Shown here: positions 34,636 to 44,600 of the stretch, piece by piece
How the letters are laid out: every line of letters begins with the position of its first letter
Position numbering within the stretch: the first letter of the stretch is position 1
Assembly (NCBI RefSeq): GCF_900130015.1
Contig: NZ_FQXS01000009.1
Coordinates: forward strand, 112,559 to 176,558
Source: Desulfofustis glycolicus DSM 9705
Lineage (GTDB): Bacteria; Desulfobacterota; Desulfobulbia; Desulfobulbales; Desulfocapsaceae
DNA: 64,000 nucleotides
Direction of reading: 5' to 3'
Notes under the pieces: model-generated
Databases searched by the model: none
Told to the model about the DNA's origin: nothing
Seen by the model: the letters and a program-made list of their open reading frames with translations, nothing else
Translations under genes and position numbers: made by a program

Positions 34636-35124
34636 ATGAAACAGATTCGCTCAATTGAGAAAATTGTCACGCCCATCGATTTTTCCGATAACTCCCGGCT
34701 CATTGCCGATTCGGCAGCGTTCATGGCCGGCAAGTTCGGAGCGGCCCTCTATCTTGTCTTCATTGTGCAGAATTTTGAAGATTATTCAGGATTTTTCGTG
34801 CCGCAGATGCACGTGCCGAACCTGGAGGACGAACTGATGACTGGGGCCAAGGAACGAATGGCCGGCTTCGTTGAGGAAATGCGACCCAATGCCGAGGATC
34901 TTGGGGTCAAAGAGTTGCACCACGAAGTCCTGCTCGGTGATGTTGCCGAGCAGATCGTTGATTACGCCACCGAGGTCAAAGCCGATCTGATCATTATGGG
35001 TACCCATGGCTACAAGGGTTTGGAAAAAATCATGTTCGGCAGTGTCGCCGACAAGGTGGTTCGGGCGGCTTTTTGTCCGGTAACCACAATCAATCCCTAT
35101 ACCTGCTGCAACGTCGAACCGTAA
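34636..35124 (+). CDS. Universal stress protein (UspA family)
   Basis: A 162-residue single-domain Usp. It opens IEKIVTPIDFSDNSRLIADSAAFMA and ends with the ATP-binding-type motif IIMGTHGYKGLEKIMFGSVADKVVRAAFCPV (GxxGx9-10GS pattern), so it probably binds ATP. Role is generic stress response; the exact trigger is unknown. It is followed by a repeat array and ferritin, with another Usp gene beyond. Confidence 0.93.
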   Translation: MKQIRSIEKIVTPIDFSDNSRLIADSAAFMAGKFGAALYLVFIVQNFEDYSGFFVPQMHVPNLEDELMTGAKERMAGFVEEMRPNAEDLGVKELHHEVLLGDVAEQIVDYATEVKADLIIMGTHGYKGLEKIMFGSVADKVVRAAFCPVTTINPYTCCNVEP

Positions 35125-35282
35125 CGGGCTGTGCGGACCGCAGGCGTCGTTCCAACCGGAGCGGTGCCTGCGGCGCTCGGCTTGACTTTCCCTCCGAGCT
35201 TCCTACCTTATTTCCTGGTATCGCAATAAATCTCGATAACCGGTGGAATAGATCTCAACCAAGAGCGGCACGGGGCTCAATC

Positions 35283-35408
35283 GACGGCGGGACAGAACTC
35301 AACCAACGGCGGGACAGGTTTCAACCTGTCCTCCGCTAATATCTGTCCCCGCTAATATCTGTCCTCCACTCATGTCTGTCCTCCGCTCATGTCGGCCCCG
35401 CTGATTTC
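35283..35408 (+). repeat. Tandemly multiplied arms of the short palindromic repeat
   Basis: Two left arms (ACGGCGGGACAGAACTCAAC and ACGGCGGGACAGGTTTCAAC) are followed by about five units of the right arm: CTGTCCTCCGCTAATAT, CTGTCCCCGCTAATAT, CTGTCCTCCACTCATGT, CTGTCCTCCGCTCATGT and a last degenerate CGGCCCCGCTGATTT. Units are 16-17 bp, without spacers. It sits about 100 bp upstream of ferritin. Otherwise the gap 35125-35508 holds no gene. Confidence 0.85.
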
Positions 35409-35508
35409 TATTTTCCGCTCGCTTTCAGATCTTTGCGATCCCGTCAACGAGAGAAGCCATCAACCCGGCAGCATGATGTTCAATTATCAACCGAGAGGAG
35501 TTCGCCCC

Positions 35509-36057
35509 ATGTTACATAAGAAAATGACCCAGGCCCTCAACGAGCAGATCAACCGCGAAATGTACTCAGCCTATCTCTACATGGCCATGTCCGCGCACTC
35601 TGCGAAGGTCGGTCTGAAGGGCTTTGCCAACTGGTTTATGGTGCAGTATCACGAAGAGATGTATCACGCGATGAAACTCTACGAATACGTGCAACGCCAG
35701 GGCGAGGATGTCGTGTTGCAGGCTGTTTCTCAGCCGCCGGCCGAATTCGAGTCGCCCCTGGAAATGTTTACCAAGACGCTGGCCCACGAGCAATACATCA
35801 CCAAATCGATCAACGAGTTGATGGAGCTTGCCATCAGCAAGAAAGATCATGCCACGCAGATTTTTCTCGAGTGGTACATTATCGAGCAGGTCGAAGAGGA
35901 AGAGAACGACAACGATATCATCGCTCAGTTGCAGCTGATAGGCGATAATCCCCATGCCCTGTTGATGCTCGACCGGGAATTGGCGACCAGGGCAACTACT
36001 GTCGTTACCGATTTCAGCAAAGGCATCGAAGACGCGGCTCAGTCCGCCGGGGCCTGA
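35509..36057 (+). CDS. ftn: Ferritin (non-heme, Ftn type)
   Basis: A 182-residue four-helix-bundle iron-storage protein. Ferroxidase ligands are visible: Glu17 in NREMYSAYLY, Glu50 and His53 in HEEMYH, Glu94 in LAHEQYITKSI, and Glu127/Glu130 in IIEQVEEEE. This is the bacterial non-heme ferritin pattern and not bacterioferritin (no heme methionine site evident). The ATG at 35509 follows GAGAGGAG; the longer frame runs through the tandem repeat. It lies between two Usp genes, making a small stress/iron cluster. Confidence 0.95.
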   Translation: MLHKKMTQALNEQINREMYSAYLYMAMSAHSAKVGLKGFANWFMVQYHEEMYHAMKLYEYVQRQGEDVVLQAVSQPPAEFESPLEMFTKTLAHEQYITKSINELMELAISKKDHATQIFLEWYIIEQVEEEENDNDIIAQLQLIGDNPHALLMLDRELATRATTVVTDFSKGIEDAAQSAGA

Positions 36058-36082
36058 TAGAGAGCGGAGGTATCAGTTCATC

Positions 36083-36970
36083 ATGGCCAAACATTTTCTG
36101 GTCACCATCAGTAACGATGTCGACAACCTGTTCGGAGTCCAGTTTCTCTGCCTTTTTTTCCAGGCAATGGCTCAGTGCCAGGTAACCCTGTTCCACATCT
36201 GCCGCCTTGACGCACCGGATATGAAGGCGGAGCTGCTCAAGATGTGGGATGGGCCGAGTGATGGGATCGAGGGGTACGTCAGCATCGGCGCCAGGAATTC
36301 ACTCGACCAGGCAACTCGGCTCTTGCAGGACAGGAGGATGCACGTTGATCAGATGATCACCAAGACGGTGGCCGAGCGCGGTGGCAAAGTGCGCGATATT
36401 CTCGCCGAGGGGAGTCGCGGACTCTACGACGCCATCGTTCTTGGCCACCGTGCCTCCTATACACTGCAGTGGCTGGTCGAGCGGCCGGCCGATGAGATCG
36501 CCCAGGCGCTCATCAGGGATAATACCTGCACGCTGCCGCTCTGGATCTGTCCCCGGATCGACCCGCAGCGGCGCGGTGTGCTCGTTTGCCTGGACGGCTC
36601 CGAGCACGCCTATCGTGCCGTCGACCATGTCGGCTATATCCTGGCCGGCCAGGTTCATCAGCCGGTTACGTTATTGCAGGTGACCTCTGTACTCGGCAGT
36701 GGCGACGAGGCGGTGTTCGATCGGGCGGTCGGCATCCTGCACCGTCACGGTATCGAGAACGAGCGGATCGAACGGCGAGCGGTCTGGGGGCTCAGCGTGG
36801 CCGGCACGATTCTCAGTGAAGCGGAAAAAGGCGGCTATGCCGCCGTCGCCGTCGGTTTCGGCGGTAGCGGGGCCGCCGGCGGCGAGACATCGTCGTTCCG
36901 GTTGCTCGGCGGGACGACGTCGCGCCTTATCTGTAAAAACGAGTCCACCTCTCTCTGGTGTTGCCCATAA
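36083..36970 (+). CDS. Tandem universal-stress-domain protein
   Basis: A 295-residue protein with two Usp-like halves. The first (about 1-145) starts HFLVTISNDVDNLFGVQFLC and includes YDAIVLGHRASYTLQWLVERPADEIAQALI; the second (about 155-290) starts RGVLVCLDGSEHAYRAVDHV and ends GGYAAVAVGFGGSGA...LLGGTTSRLICK. The glycine motif of the second half is altered compared with ATP-binding Usp proteins. It begins 25 bp after the ferritin stop and is probably co-transcribed with it. Confidence 0.85.
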   Translation: MAKHFLVTISNDVDNLFGVQFLCLFFQAMAQCQVTLFHICRLDAPDMKAELLKMWDGPSDGIEGYVSIGARNSLDQATRLLQDRRMHVDQMITKTVAERGGKVRDILAEGSRGLYDAIVLGHRASYTLQWLVERPADEIAQALIRDNTCTLPLWICPRIDPQRRGVLVCLDGSEHAYRAVDHVGYILAGQVHQPVTLLQVTSVLGSGDEAVFDRAVGILHRHGIENERIERRAVWGLSVAGTILSEAEKGGYAAVAVGFGGSGAAGGETSSFRLLGGTTSRLICKNESTSLWCCP

Positions 36971-37035
36971 ACCGGAGTGACGAAGACTTCGGCCCGGTTA
37001 TCGGCTTCACGGCCCGGTGTCTGTTTGGCCTGCCC

Positions 37036-38157
37036 TCAGTCGTGCAGTACGGCCAGCAGGCCGTGGTGCGGGTGGCGCTCCTCATCCGGCGATGCACCGG
37101 CCAGCGACAACAGGGACGGAATCGAGTGGCCGGGAAGCAGGTAGAAGGTCAGTGACGATCTGCCATGCGAGGAGGCCGGGAAATGCTGATCAAGCAGAGC
37201 CGACCAGCGTTCGACCGAGCCGCCCGTGGTGGGCAGCAGATCTTCCGGTTGCGCCACGGCCGGATAATCACGCTCTCTGATCGAGGCCAGATCAGTGGCT
37301 ATTGCGGCAAGCACCTCGGCTGCCTGGTGGTGGAACTGCTCGATCTGTTCTATGACATAACGGGGACTGGCGGCTATCGCTTGCGGCAGTGACAGCGTCA
37401 GAACCGGGACGGCGCCTGGCGATCGGTCCTCGTCAAGCGCTTCGAAAACCTGGTCGGCCGCATCCATCGACGAGGCGAGCCACAGTTCGGTCTGCGGCGG
37501 TTCTGCGGCCCGCATCAGTTTCAGCCAAGCCTTGAACCGGGCGGTGAACGATCCGGGCCGCGGCGTCGCCAGCCGGGTTCTGATTTTTTCCAGTTCGGCC
37601 AGCGGGTTGTCTTCCTCCGGTCCGTCTTCTCCCTGCAGGGAGCGCAACATGTCCATCTCCCGCTCGCTGAGCAGTTCCAGATCGGCGCGCAGAGCTTCTT
37701 CCTCTTTTTCCAGCATTTCGGCAATGGCCAGCACGAGCCTTGCCTGCCAACGCTCCAGCGTGGCGGTTTTGGCGGCGATGTCGTCCGCCAGCCCGTGTTG
37801 GCCGAGCAGCGAGGATACGATCTGATGACGAGCTTCTTCGCTGCGTTCGGCCGGCGGCGCCGACAGGGAGGCCACGGTCAGGGCCGAGAGTTGAGCCGCA
37901 TAATCGTCGCGGCGCTCTCTGATGTCGTTGATCAGGCGTTGAAAGCGGTCTCGGTCCGCGCCGAGCGGGGCGGGAGTATGTGCTTGACAGAGTCCGCGTT
38001 CCGTGAAAAGATCAGGCTCGTTTGCATCGCCCGGACGGTCGGGATTAGCTTCGACCGGCTGCAGGTAGACCAGCGGCGCGCAGAGCAGCAGCAGCGGGTA
38101 ACGGGTTTCGCGGAAAGGATCGGTATCCGGGAAAATAAAGGTCTTTAGAGAGTTCAT
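37036..38157 (-). CDS. Uncharacterised protein with a charged helical middle
   Basis: A 373-residue protein I do not recognise. The N-terminus KTFIFPDTDPFRETRYPLLLL is soluble-looking with a short hydrophobic run and no clear signal. Residues about 70-190 are strongly helical and charged (LEKEEEALRADLELLSEREMDML), likely coiled coil. The C-terminal half (TELWLASSMDAADQVFEAL, PVLTLSLPQAIAASPRYVIEQIEQFHHQ) is mixed alpha/beta. The start ATG complement at 38155-38157 abuts the ATG of the next gene (CATATG) and lacks a good ribosome site, so a later start is possible. It converges on the tandem Usp gene. Confidence 0.65.
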   Translation of the reverse strand: MNSLKTFIFPDTDPFRETRYPLLLLCAPLVYLQPVEANPDRPGDANEPDLFTERGLCQAHTPAPLGADRDRFQRLINDIRERRDDYAAQLSALTVASLSAPPAERSEEARHQIVSSLLGQHGLADDIAAKTATLERWQARLVLAIAEMLEKEEEALRADLELLSEREMDMLRSLQGEDGPEEDNPLAELEKIRTRLATPRPGSFTARFKAWLKLMRAAEPPQTELWLASSMDAADQVFEALDEDRSPGAVPVLTLSLPQAIAASPRYVIEQIEQFHHQAAEVLAAIATDLASIRERDYPAVAQPEDLLPTTGGSVERWSALLDQHFPASSHGRSSLTFYLLPGHSIPSLLSLAGASPDEERHPHHGLLAVLHD

Positions 38158-38457
38158 ATGCGCAATATTAAAGAAAAGGTTCGTTTTACCCTGTCAGCCC
38201 TGCTCTATCTGTTGTTCAATCTGCGCATCGGCGAGAGCTTTGCCACGACGCTGACCGCGACAGGCTGGCAGATCCTGCAGACCGCCCCCTTCGTTGCCGG
38301 GCTGACCTATCTGATTGTTTCCGTACTGCAGTATATGGGAGATGGTGGCAAGGTACCATGGGATCGTAAATTTCGCCTCTTTTTTGCGATCGGTATCATC
38401 GCCGGCCTGGTCCTGGCCATCTGGGAATACGCCGGAGTCGATCTGCAGCAGGGGTGA
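38158..38457 (+). CDS. Small membrane protein upstream of recCBD
   Basis: A 99-residue protein with two or three hydrophobic stretches (about 10-21, 42-60 and 75-90) and a basic N-terminus MRNIKEKVRF, so inside-anchored. I do not recognise a family. Its start codon directly abuts that of the divergent gene, and it ends 18 bp before recC on the same strand, so it may be the first gene of the recCBD transcript. No role in recombination is implied by sequence. Confidence 0.65.
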   Translation: MRNIKEKVRFTLSALLYLLFNLRIGESFATTLTATGWQILQTAPFVAGLTYLIVSVLQYMGDGGKVPWDRKFRLFFAIGIIAGLVLAIWEYAGVDLQQG

Positions 38458-38475
38458 GACCGGAGGCGGCGAGGC

Positions 38476-41400
38476 ATGTTCTATCTCTATACGTCCAACC
38501 GAACCGAGCGTCTTGCCGACCGCCTCGCTGCGGTGATTGCCGAGCATGACCCGCCGTCACTATTTCAGCCTGAGTTGTTCCTCGTCCAGAACCGAGGCAT
38601 GGAACGACTGCTCTGCCATGCCCTGGCCGACTCCTTCGGCGTTTGGTGCCATGGTCGTTTCCTGCTGCCGGTCCAGTTTTTCGATGAGCTGTGCAGACGC
38701 TGGGACTGCCCGGCCGAGCACCAGAGTTTTGACCGGGATTTGCTGGTCTGGCGACTGGAGCGGCTGCTCCGGGATCTCGACGACGAGTCGCTGATCCCGC
38801 TTCGGGTTTATCTCGACGATGACGGAGTACCGTTGAAGCGGTATCAGCTCGCGGTCCGGCTAGCCGCCGTGTTCGATCAGTATCAGATCATGCGCCCCGA
38901 TCTGCTCGCCGCCTGGGAGCGCGGCGAGTCGGTCTTCGGCGGCAGCGTGGAGGCCTGGCAGCGCCGGCTCTGGACTGTGTTGCGCCGCGACGACCCGGCA
39001 GCACAACACCGCGGCGAGACCATGCTGAACCTGGCGCAAACAGTCCGAGACGGTGAACTGAACGGTGCCGGCCCGACTCGGGTCTTCGTCTTCGGTATGC
39101 ATACGTTGCCGCCGCTTTTTCTCGGCGTCCTCGAGGCCTTGGCCGGGCGGATAGACGTCCATTTTTTCCTGCTGTCGCCGTGCCGGCAGTATTGGGGTGA
39201 TATCGAGTCGCGGCGAAGCAGGGTGCTGCATGGGGGTGGGGAGTTTATCGGGACGGAGGGAGACGGCGGGTTTGGCGGCGCCACCTATCATCCACTGCTC
39301 GCCGGTTTCGGCCGACAGGGTGCCCATTTCCAGGAACTGCTGCTCGATATGGTCGAAGGATACCAGGATCACGACGATGATTTTGTCGATCCGGCGGCCG
39401 GTGGGGGAGTGCTGCACCGGCTCCAGTCGGACCTGCTCGATGGCCGCGAGGCGCCGCTTTCCGGCGACTGTCCCAAAGTGGCTGAAGATGGTTCACTGCA
39501 GGTCGTCTCCTGTCATTCGCGCTGGCGCGAGATCGTCGTTCTCAAAGATTTCCTGTTGTCCCGGCTCTATGGGGATCCCGACCTGCAGCTGCACGATATC
39601 GTCGTCATGGCTCCTGATATTGATGACTACGCCCATTTGATCCCGGCGGTCTATGGCGATCTAGCCCATGATGTCAGCGACGGTCGGATCCGCCGGGAAA
39701 ACCGCGTTATCGACGGATTTCTGCAGTTCCTGCAGTTGTTTGGAGGGCACTACGGCTGGAGCGAGTTGCTCGGCGTGCTGGAGCGGCCCGAGGTGTATCC
39801 GCGTTTTTTTCTGACGGCCGGCGATCTCGACCTGCTGCGTTTCTGGGTCGTCGACTGCGGTATTCGCTGGGGGCTGTCCGCCGAGCAGCGACGGGACGAC
39901 GGACTTTACCCGTTTACCCCGGCAGCCTGGCGGACCGGACTTGAACGATTGCTGATGGGGGTCACCGTCGCCGGCGAGGAGCCGGTGGACGGTATCCTGC
40001 CCTATAGTGATATCGAGGGGAGCCAGGCCGAGCTGCTTGGCGGCCTCTGCCGTTTTGTCGATCTGGTCGAAAGAGGACGGCACGTTTTTCAATCCGAGTT
40101 GCCGTTGGCGAGTTGGGCACAACGTTTGCGCGGCTGGTGCGACGAGTTGTTTGTCGACACCGATCAGCCGGACCTGCTTGAACTGCTTCAGCTGATCGAT
40201 GCGCTTGAGCAGCGATATGCGCCGCATCACGACCAGCCGGTGGTCGGGACGGTGGTCCGGCAGTGGCTGGAGGCCATGGCCGACGGTCGGTCGTCAGCCG
40301 GTTTCATCAGTGGCCGACTGACCTTCTGCTCGATGTTGCCGATGCGGTCGGTGCCCTTTAAAATCATCTGTCTGATCGGTCTCAACGACGGTGATTTCCC
40401 TCGAACCGACCAGCGTATTTCGTTTGATCTGATGACAAACGATTATCGAAAGGGCGACCGTGTGCGCCGGGAAGATGATCGTTACCAGTTTCTCGAGGCG
40501 ATCCTGGCCGCCCGAGAGGTTCTCTACCTGAGCTATGTCGGCCAGTCAGTCCGGACCAACAAGCCAGTTCCGCCGTCGGTGGTGCTGGCCGAACTGCTCG
40601 ACGTCCTGCAGCACAGCTATGGCGTCGCCGATCTGGTCCGAGCCCACCCGCTGCACGCCTACGACCGGAGCTATTTCACCGACGAATGCGATCTGTTCAG
40701 TTATGACGACGAACAGTACCGGCTGGCGGCAACGCTGGAGGAAAGCGGCGATCGGGCAGGTTCGCCATGGCTGACCGAGCCGTTACCGGTCGAATTGCCG
40801 CAGCGACTCGAACTGGCTGAACTGGCCCGGTTTTTCAGGGCACCACAACGATATTTGGCCCGCTCCGTGCTCGGCATCAGGTTCGATGCGCTGCAGACCC
40901 TGCCGGACGAACACGAGCCGTTCGAGTTGACCGGGCTGGATCGTTACCAGGCCGATCACGTCGTCGTCGACGCGCTGCTGCGCAAGCAGCCGCCGGAGAT
41001 CGTCCTTCGCATCTTGCAAGACCGGCAGGCCTGGCCGCTTGGGACGCCGGGCGAGCTGGCGTTTACCCGGCGGCTCGACGAGATTCGCCCCTTCGCCGAC
41101 GAGATCGCGGCTGCCGGGGGCGCTGTAGCCCAGCCGTCAGTGCCGGTAGAATTGACGATAGGGGCGCGCGTTCTGGCCGGCGAGCTGACCAATCGCTGCG
41201 GCGACGGTCTGCTGTTTTACCGGTACGCCAACCTGCGGGGCCGGGACATTCTCGGCGCCTGGCTCTATCACCTGGTCGCCGCGCAGGTGCTGGCGGAGCC
41301 GGTGACCACCAGAATCCTCTGCCGCAATGCGCGGCTGACGATCGGAGCGTGGCGCGGCGGGCCGGACGATCTTGCCGGCCTGCTCGAGTTGTATGTCAGC

Positions 41401-41679
41401 GGCTGTCGCGTGCCATCCAGTCTACTGCTTGAGCCCGCCTTGGCCTACGCCCGTCAGGTCGTCAGTAACCGTGGTCGCGGTCGCAAAGACCCACTCGAGA
41501 AGGCCCGCGAGACCTTCCGACAGGACATGCGCCAGGGTTTTGAGCCGGCCTATCGCTTCTTTTTTCGGGATACGCCGAGTGAAGACGTGCTTGGCGACGA
41601 CTTCGTTGCCTGCTGCGAGAATCTCATGGTGCCGCTCTGGGATGCAATCCTGGCAGACAGCGAGGAGCACGTGCGATGA
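38476..41679 (+). CDS. recC: Exodeoxyribonuclease V gamma chain (RecC)
   Basis: A 1067-residue Chi-recognition subunit of RecBCD. It has the family opening LYTSNRTERLADRLAAVI with FLVQNRGMERLLCHALADSFGVW, a helicase-like fold lacking active motifs, and a C-terminal inactive-nuclease-like region with LIGLNDGDFPRTDQRISFDLM. Length is near E. coli RecC (about 1120). GGAGGCGGCGAGG precedes the ATG at 38476. The stop overlaps the recB start by 4 bp. Confidence 0.94.
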   Translation: MFYLYTSNRTERLADRLAAVIAEHDPPSLFQPELFLVQNRGMERLLCHALADSFGVWCHGRFLLPVQFFDELCRRWDCPAEHQSFDRDLLVWRLERLLRDLDDESLIPLRVYLDDDGVPLKRYQLAVRLAAVFDQYQIMRPDLLAAWERGESVFGGSVEAWQRRLWTVLRRDDPAAQHRGETMLNLAQTVRDGELNGAGPTRVFVFGMHTLPPLFLGVLEALAGRIDVHFFLLSPCRQYWGDIESRRSRVLHGGGEFIGTEGDGGFGGATYHPLLAGFGRQGAHFQELLLDMVEGYQDHDDDFVDPAAGGGVLHRLQSDLLDGREAPLSGDCPKVAEDGSLQVVSCHSRWREIVVLKDFLLSRLYGDPDLQLHDIVVMAPDIDDYAHLIPAVYGDLAHDVSDGRIRRENRVIDGFLQFLQLFGGHYGWSELLGVLERPEVYPRFFLTAGDLDLLRFWVVDCGIRWGLSAEQRRDDGLYPFTPAAWRTGLERLLMGVTVAGEEPVDGILPYSDIEGSQAELLGGLCRFVDLVERGRHVFQSELPLASWAQRLRGWCDELFVDTDQPDLLELLQLIDALEQRYAPHHDQPVVGTVVRQWLEAMADGRSSAGFISGRLTFCSMLPMRSVPFKIICLIGLNDGDFPRTDQRISFDLMTNDYRKGDRVRREDDRYQFLEAILAAREVLYLSYVGQSVRTNKPVPPSVVLAELLDVLQHSYGVADLVRAHPLHAYDRSYFTDECDLFSYDDEQYRLAATLEESGDRAGSPWLTEPLPVELPQRLELAELARFFRAPQRYLARSVLGIRFDALQTLPDEHEPFELTGLDRYQADHVVVDALLRKQPPEIVLRILQDRQAWPLGTPGELAFTRRLDEIRPFADEIAAAGGAVAQPSVPVELTIGARVLAGELTNRCGDGLLFYRYANLRGRDILGAWLYHLVAAQVLAEPVTTRILCRNARLTIGAWRGGPDDLAGLLELYVSGCRVPSSLLLEPALAYARQVVSNRGRGRKDPLEKARETFRQDMRQGFEPAYRFFFRDTPSEDVLGDDFVACCENLMVPLWDAILADSEEHVR

Positions 41680-44600
41680 GTGGACCAGATAACTTCGATC
41701 CCTTTTGGTCTCCAATCCTCCCGGGAATCAATCTGATCGAGGCCAGTGCCGGTACCGGTAAGACCTTTTCCATCGTGATGCTCGTGCTGCGAGCCGTCGT
41801 CGAGTTGGGACTGAAGATCGACGAGATCCAGGTGGTGACCTATACCAGCGCTGCCACCGACGAGTTGCGGGAGCGGGTCCGGGCGCGCCTGCTCGAGGCG
41901 CGGCAGCAGGTGGCCGAGGATGCGACTAAGCAGCGGAAACACGCCGGCGGGGACGATCGGCTGGCTGACTGGCTGGCGGCTGCCGGCCCGGACGGCCGGG
42001 TTCGGCAGCGGTTGGACCTGGCCCTGCTCGACATCGATCGGGCGCCGATCCAGACCATTCATGCCTTTTGCCAGACTGTTTTGCAGGAGCAGGCCTTGGA
42101 GAGCGGCCAGTTGTTCGACCTCGAGGTCACCGCCGACGTAACGGCGATTCGGGACCGGCTGGTTGAGGACTTCTGGCGGACCCGGCTGTATCCCCTCGCA
42201 CCCCGTTACGCCCGGTTGGTCTGTTCGTCGTTTGCCGGCCCGGCTCAGCTCTATCGAAGCATCGCCGGTGCCGAAAACCTGCTCTGCGACGTGTTACCGC
42301 CCCCGTTATCGATTCATGACGCCTGCTCCGAGATTGATCTGAGCCTGGCATCGCTGCGCACCTGGTGGTCGGCCGGCGGCCGGGGGCTGCTCGACTGGCT
42401 GGTCGAGATGCGGCGCGGGGGTTATCTGCTGGCTGCTGCCGCAGATGACCTGCCCCGGCTGGCTGATGAGCTGGTTGGCAGTCTGGAGCAGGACCTGGCG
42501 CCGACGGCCGAGACGGTTGCCTGGATGACCGAGGCCGCTCTGCTGGCATCACTGAGCGGTAAACGACTGCGCAGCCAGGAGCGGAAAAACGAAATTCTCG
42601 CAACGGCGCCGCTGTCCGGCGGTATCGTCGATACCTATCTGGCCGCGGTGGCGGGGCTGCTCTGCGCGCTGCGAGTCGAACTGGCCCACTTCCTGCGCTC
42701 CGGGCTGAGTGTGGGAGTTCGCCACCGCGGCTTGATCGGCTTCGATGATCTGATCACCGGTCTGGCCGAGGCCGTGTCCAAACCTTCCGGCGCATCGCTC
42801 TGTAACCAAGTCGGTGCCCGGTATCGGATGGCCTTGATCGATGAATTCCAGGACACCGACAGCGGCCAATGGTCGATCTTTTCCCGGTTGTTCGGTACCG
42901 GAAAGCACTACCTGTACCTGATCGGCGATCCGAAACAGGCCATTTACCGGTTTCGCGGCGCCGATATCTACTCATATTTTCGGGCCAGGCAACAGGCCGA
43001 TCGACGCCTGACCCTGCAATACAATTACCGTGCCCACCCCGGCCTGATGACGGCGGTCAATCGGCTGTTACACGATGTGCCGATAGCCGGACAGCTGTAC
43101 CGGCCCGTGCAGCCGGCGAAGACCGCCGACCAGGGCCGGCTGGTCGAATCGGGAGGAGACGAGGCGGGCCTGATCTATTGTCAACTTGGTCCGGCACTAA
43201 ACGACAAGCACTGGTCGAGCGAGACCGCCGGCGAGGCGATCGGCGCCTGGGTGGTTGGTGAGGTTGCTCGACTGCTCGGCGACGGCGGTCCCCGGTGCCT
43301 GGCCGAGGTCGCCGGCGACGGTGGCAAGGGACGAACGCTGCACCCGGAAGATATTGCCGTGCTGGTCAGGAGCAATGGTGAGGCCGCTGTCTACCAGCAA
43401 CGCTTTCGACGTCTCGGGATCCCGGCGGTGGTAACCGGCCGCCACTCGGTTTTCCAGACGTCCGAATGCGAGTCGTTGCTGCAGGTGTTGCCGGCCATCG
43501 TCCGTCCGACCGACCGCGACCTGTTGAAAACCGCCCTGAGCTGCGACTGGTTTGGTCTCGACGGCGCCCAGCACTACCGAATCGGTGCTGATGATGCGGC
43601 GCTGTCGGTAATCCAGCAGCGGTTCCACCTCTATCTCACCAGGTGGCGGGAGCAGGGCTTTCTGCCAATGTTTACGGGCCTGCTGCGCGATGAACAGATC
43701 CACCTCGCCCTTGCGCATCGGCCCGACGCCAGGCGACGCTTGACCAATATCCAGCATCTGGCCGAGTTGATTCAGCAGCACCAGCGGCGCGGTCATCTCA
43801 GCTGTGATCAGACCGTCTCCTGGCTGCAGCGGGCGGCTGAAGGCAACGAGGTCGTCGAGGATGCCCTGGTGCGCTTGGCCGATGACGGTCGAGCACTGCA
43901 GGTTGTCACCATGCACAGTGCCAAAGGTCTTGAATTTGCTGTGGTGTTCTGTCCGTCTCTGCTGACGCCGAGTTACCAGCATCGCGATTTGTCGGTGGTC
44001 TTCGCCCATGACGAGACGGGCCGCCGGGTCTGTGACCTTGGCTCGGAGCACTTCGCCGCCCACCGTGAGCGCGAGCTTGACGAAGAGCGTGAAGAAAACC
44101 TGCGCCTCGCCTATGTGGCAATCACCCGGGCGACGCTGCGCTGCTACCTGCTCTGGGCCGATATCGCCGGGCATGGACAGCGTCCGTCCTCCTTTACCTC
44201 GCCGCTCGGACAGCTTTTGTTTGCCGGCATGGCCGCCGATTATGCCGATCAGGTCGCACGATTGCAAAATCTCGGCAGCCGGGAGTCGTGCGGCTATCGA
44301 CTGATCGAGGCGCTGCCGCCGGTATCGTATCGACCGCACGCCATCGGTGGGTCGCTGGCCGGTCCGCGGCCCAGAGGGGTGCGTTCGCTGCAACCGGTCC
44401 GCACCAGGACCAGTTTTTCCGCCCTGGCCATGCTCGGCGGCCGACATACTGCGGAGCGGGCAGTGGCCGCTTTCGACGAGGGCACCGCCACATCCGGCGA
44501 CGAGGCGGAGACCCCGCTGCCGAGCGGGGCCAGGTTCGGCAGCGTGGTCCACGAGATTCTCGAGGAGTACGATTTTGGTGAACTGGCCGGGGATGACATC

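Noticed and set aside
35283..35408. Tandem repeats resembling a CRISPR array
   Set aside because: Units are directly abutting with no unique spacers and match arms of the dispersed palindrome; no cas genes in the window.
43197..44552. 451-codon minus-strand frame opposite recB
   Set aside because: Antisense to intact helicase/nuclease motifs; no domain recognised.
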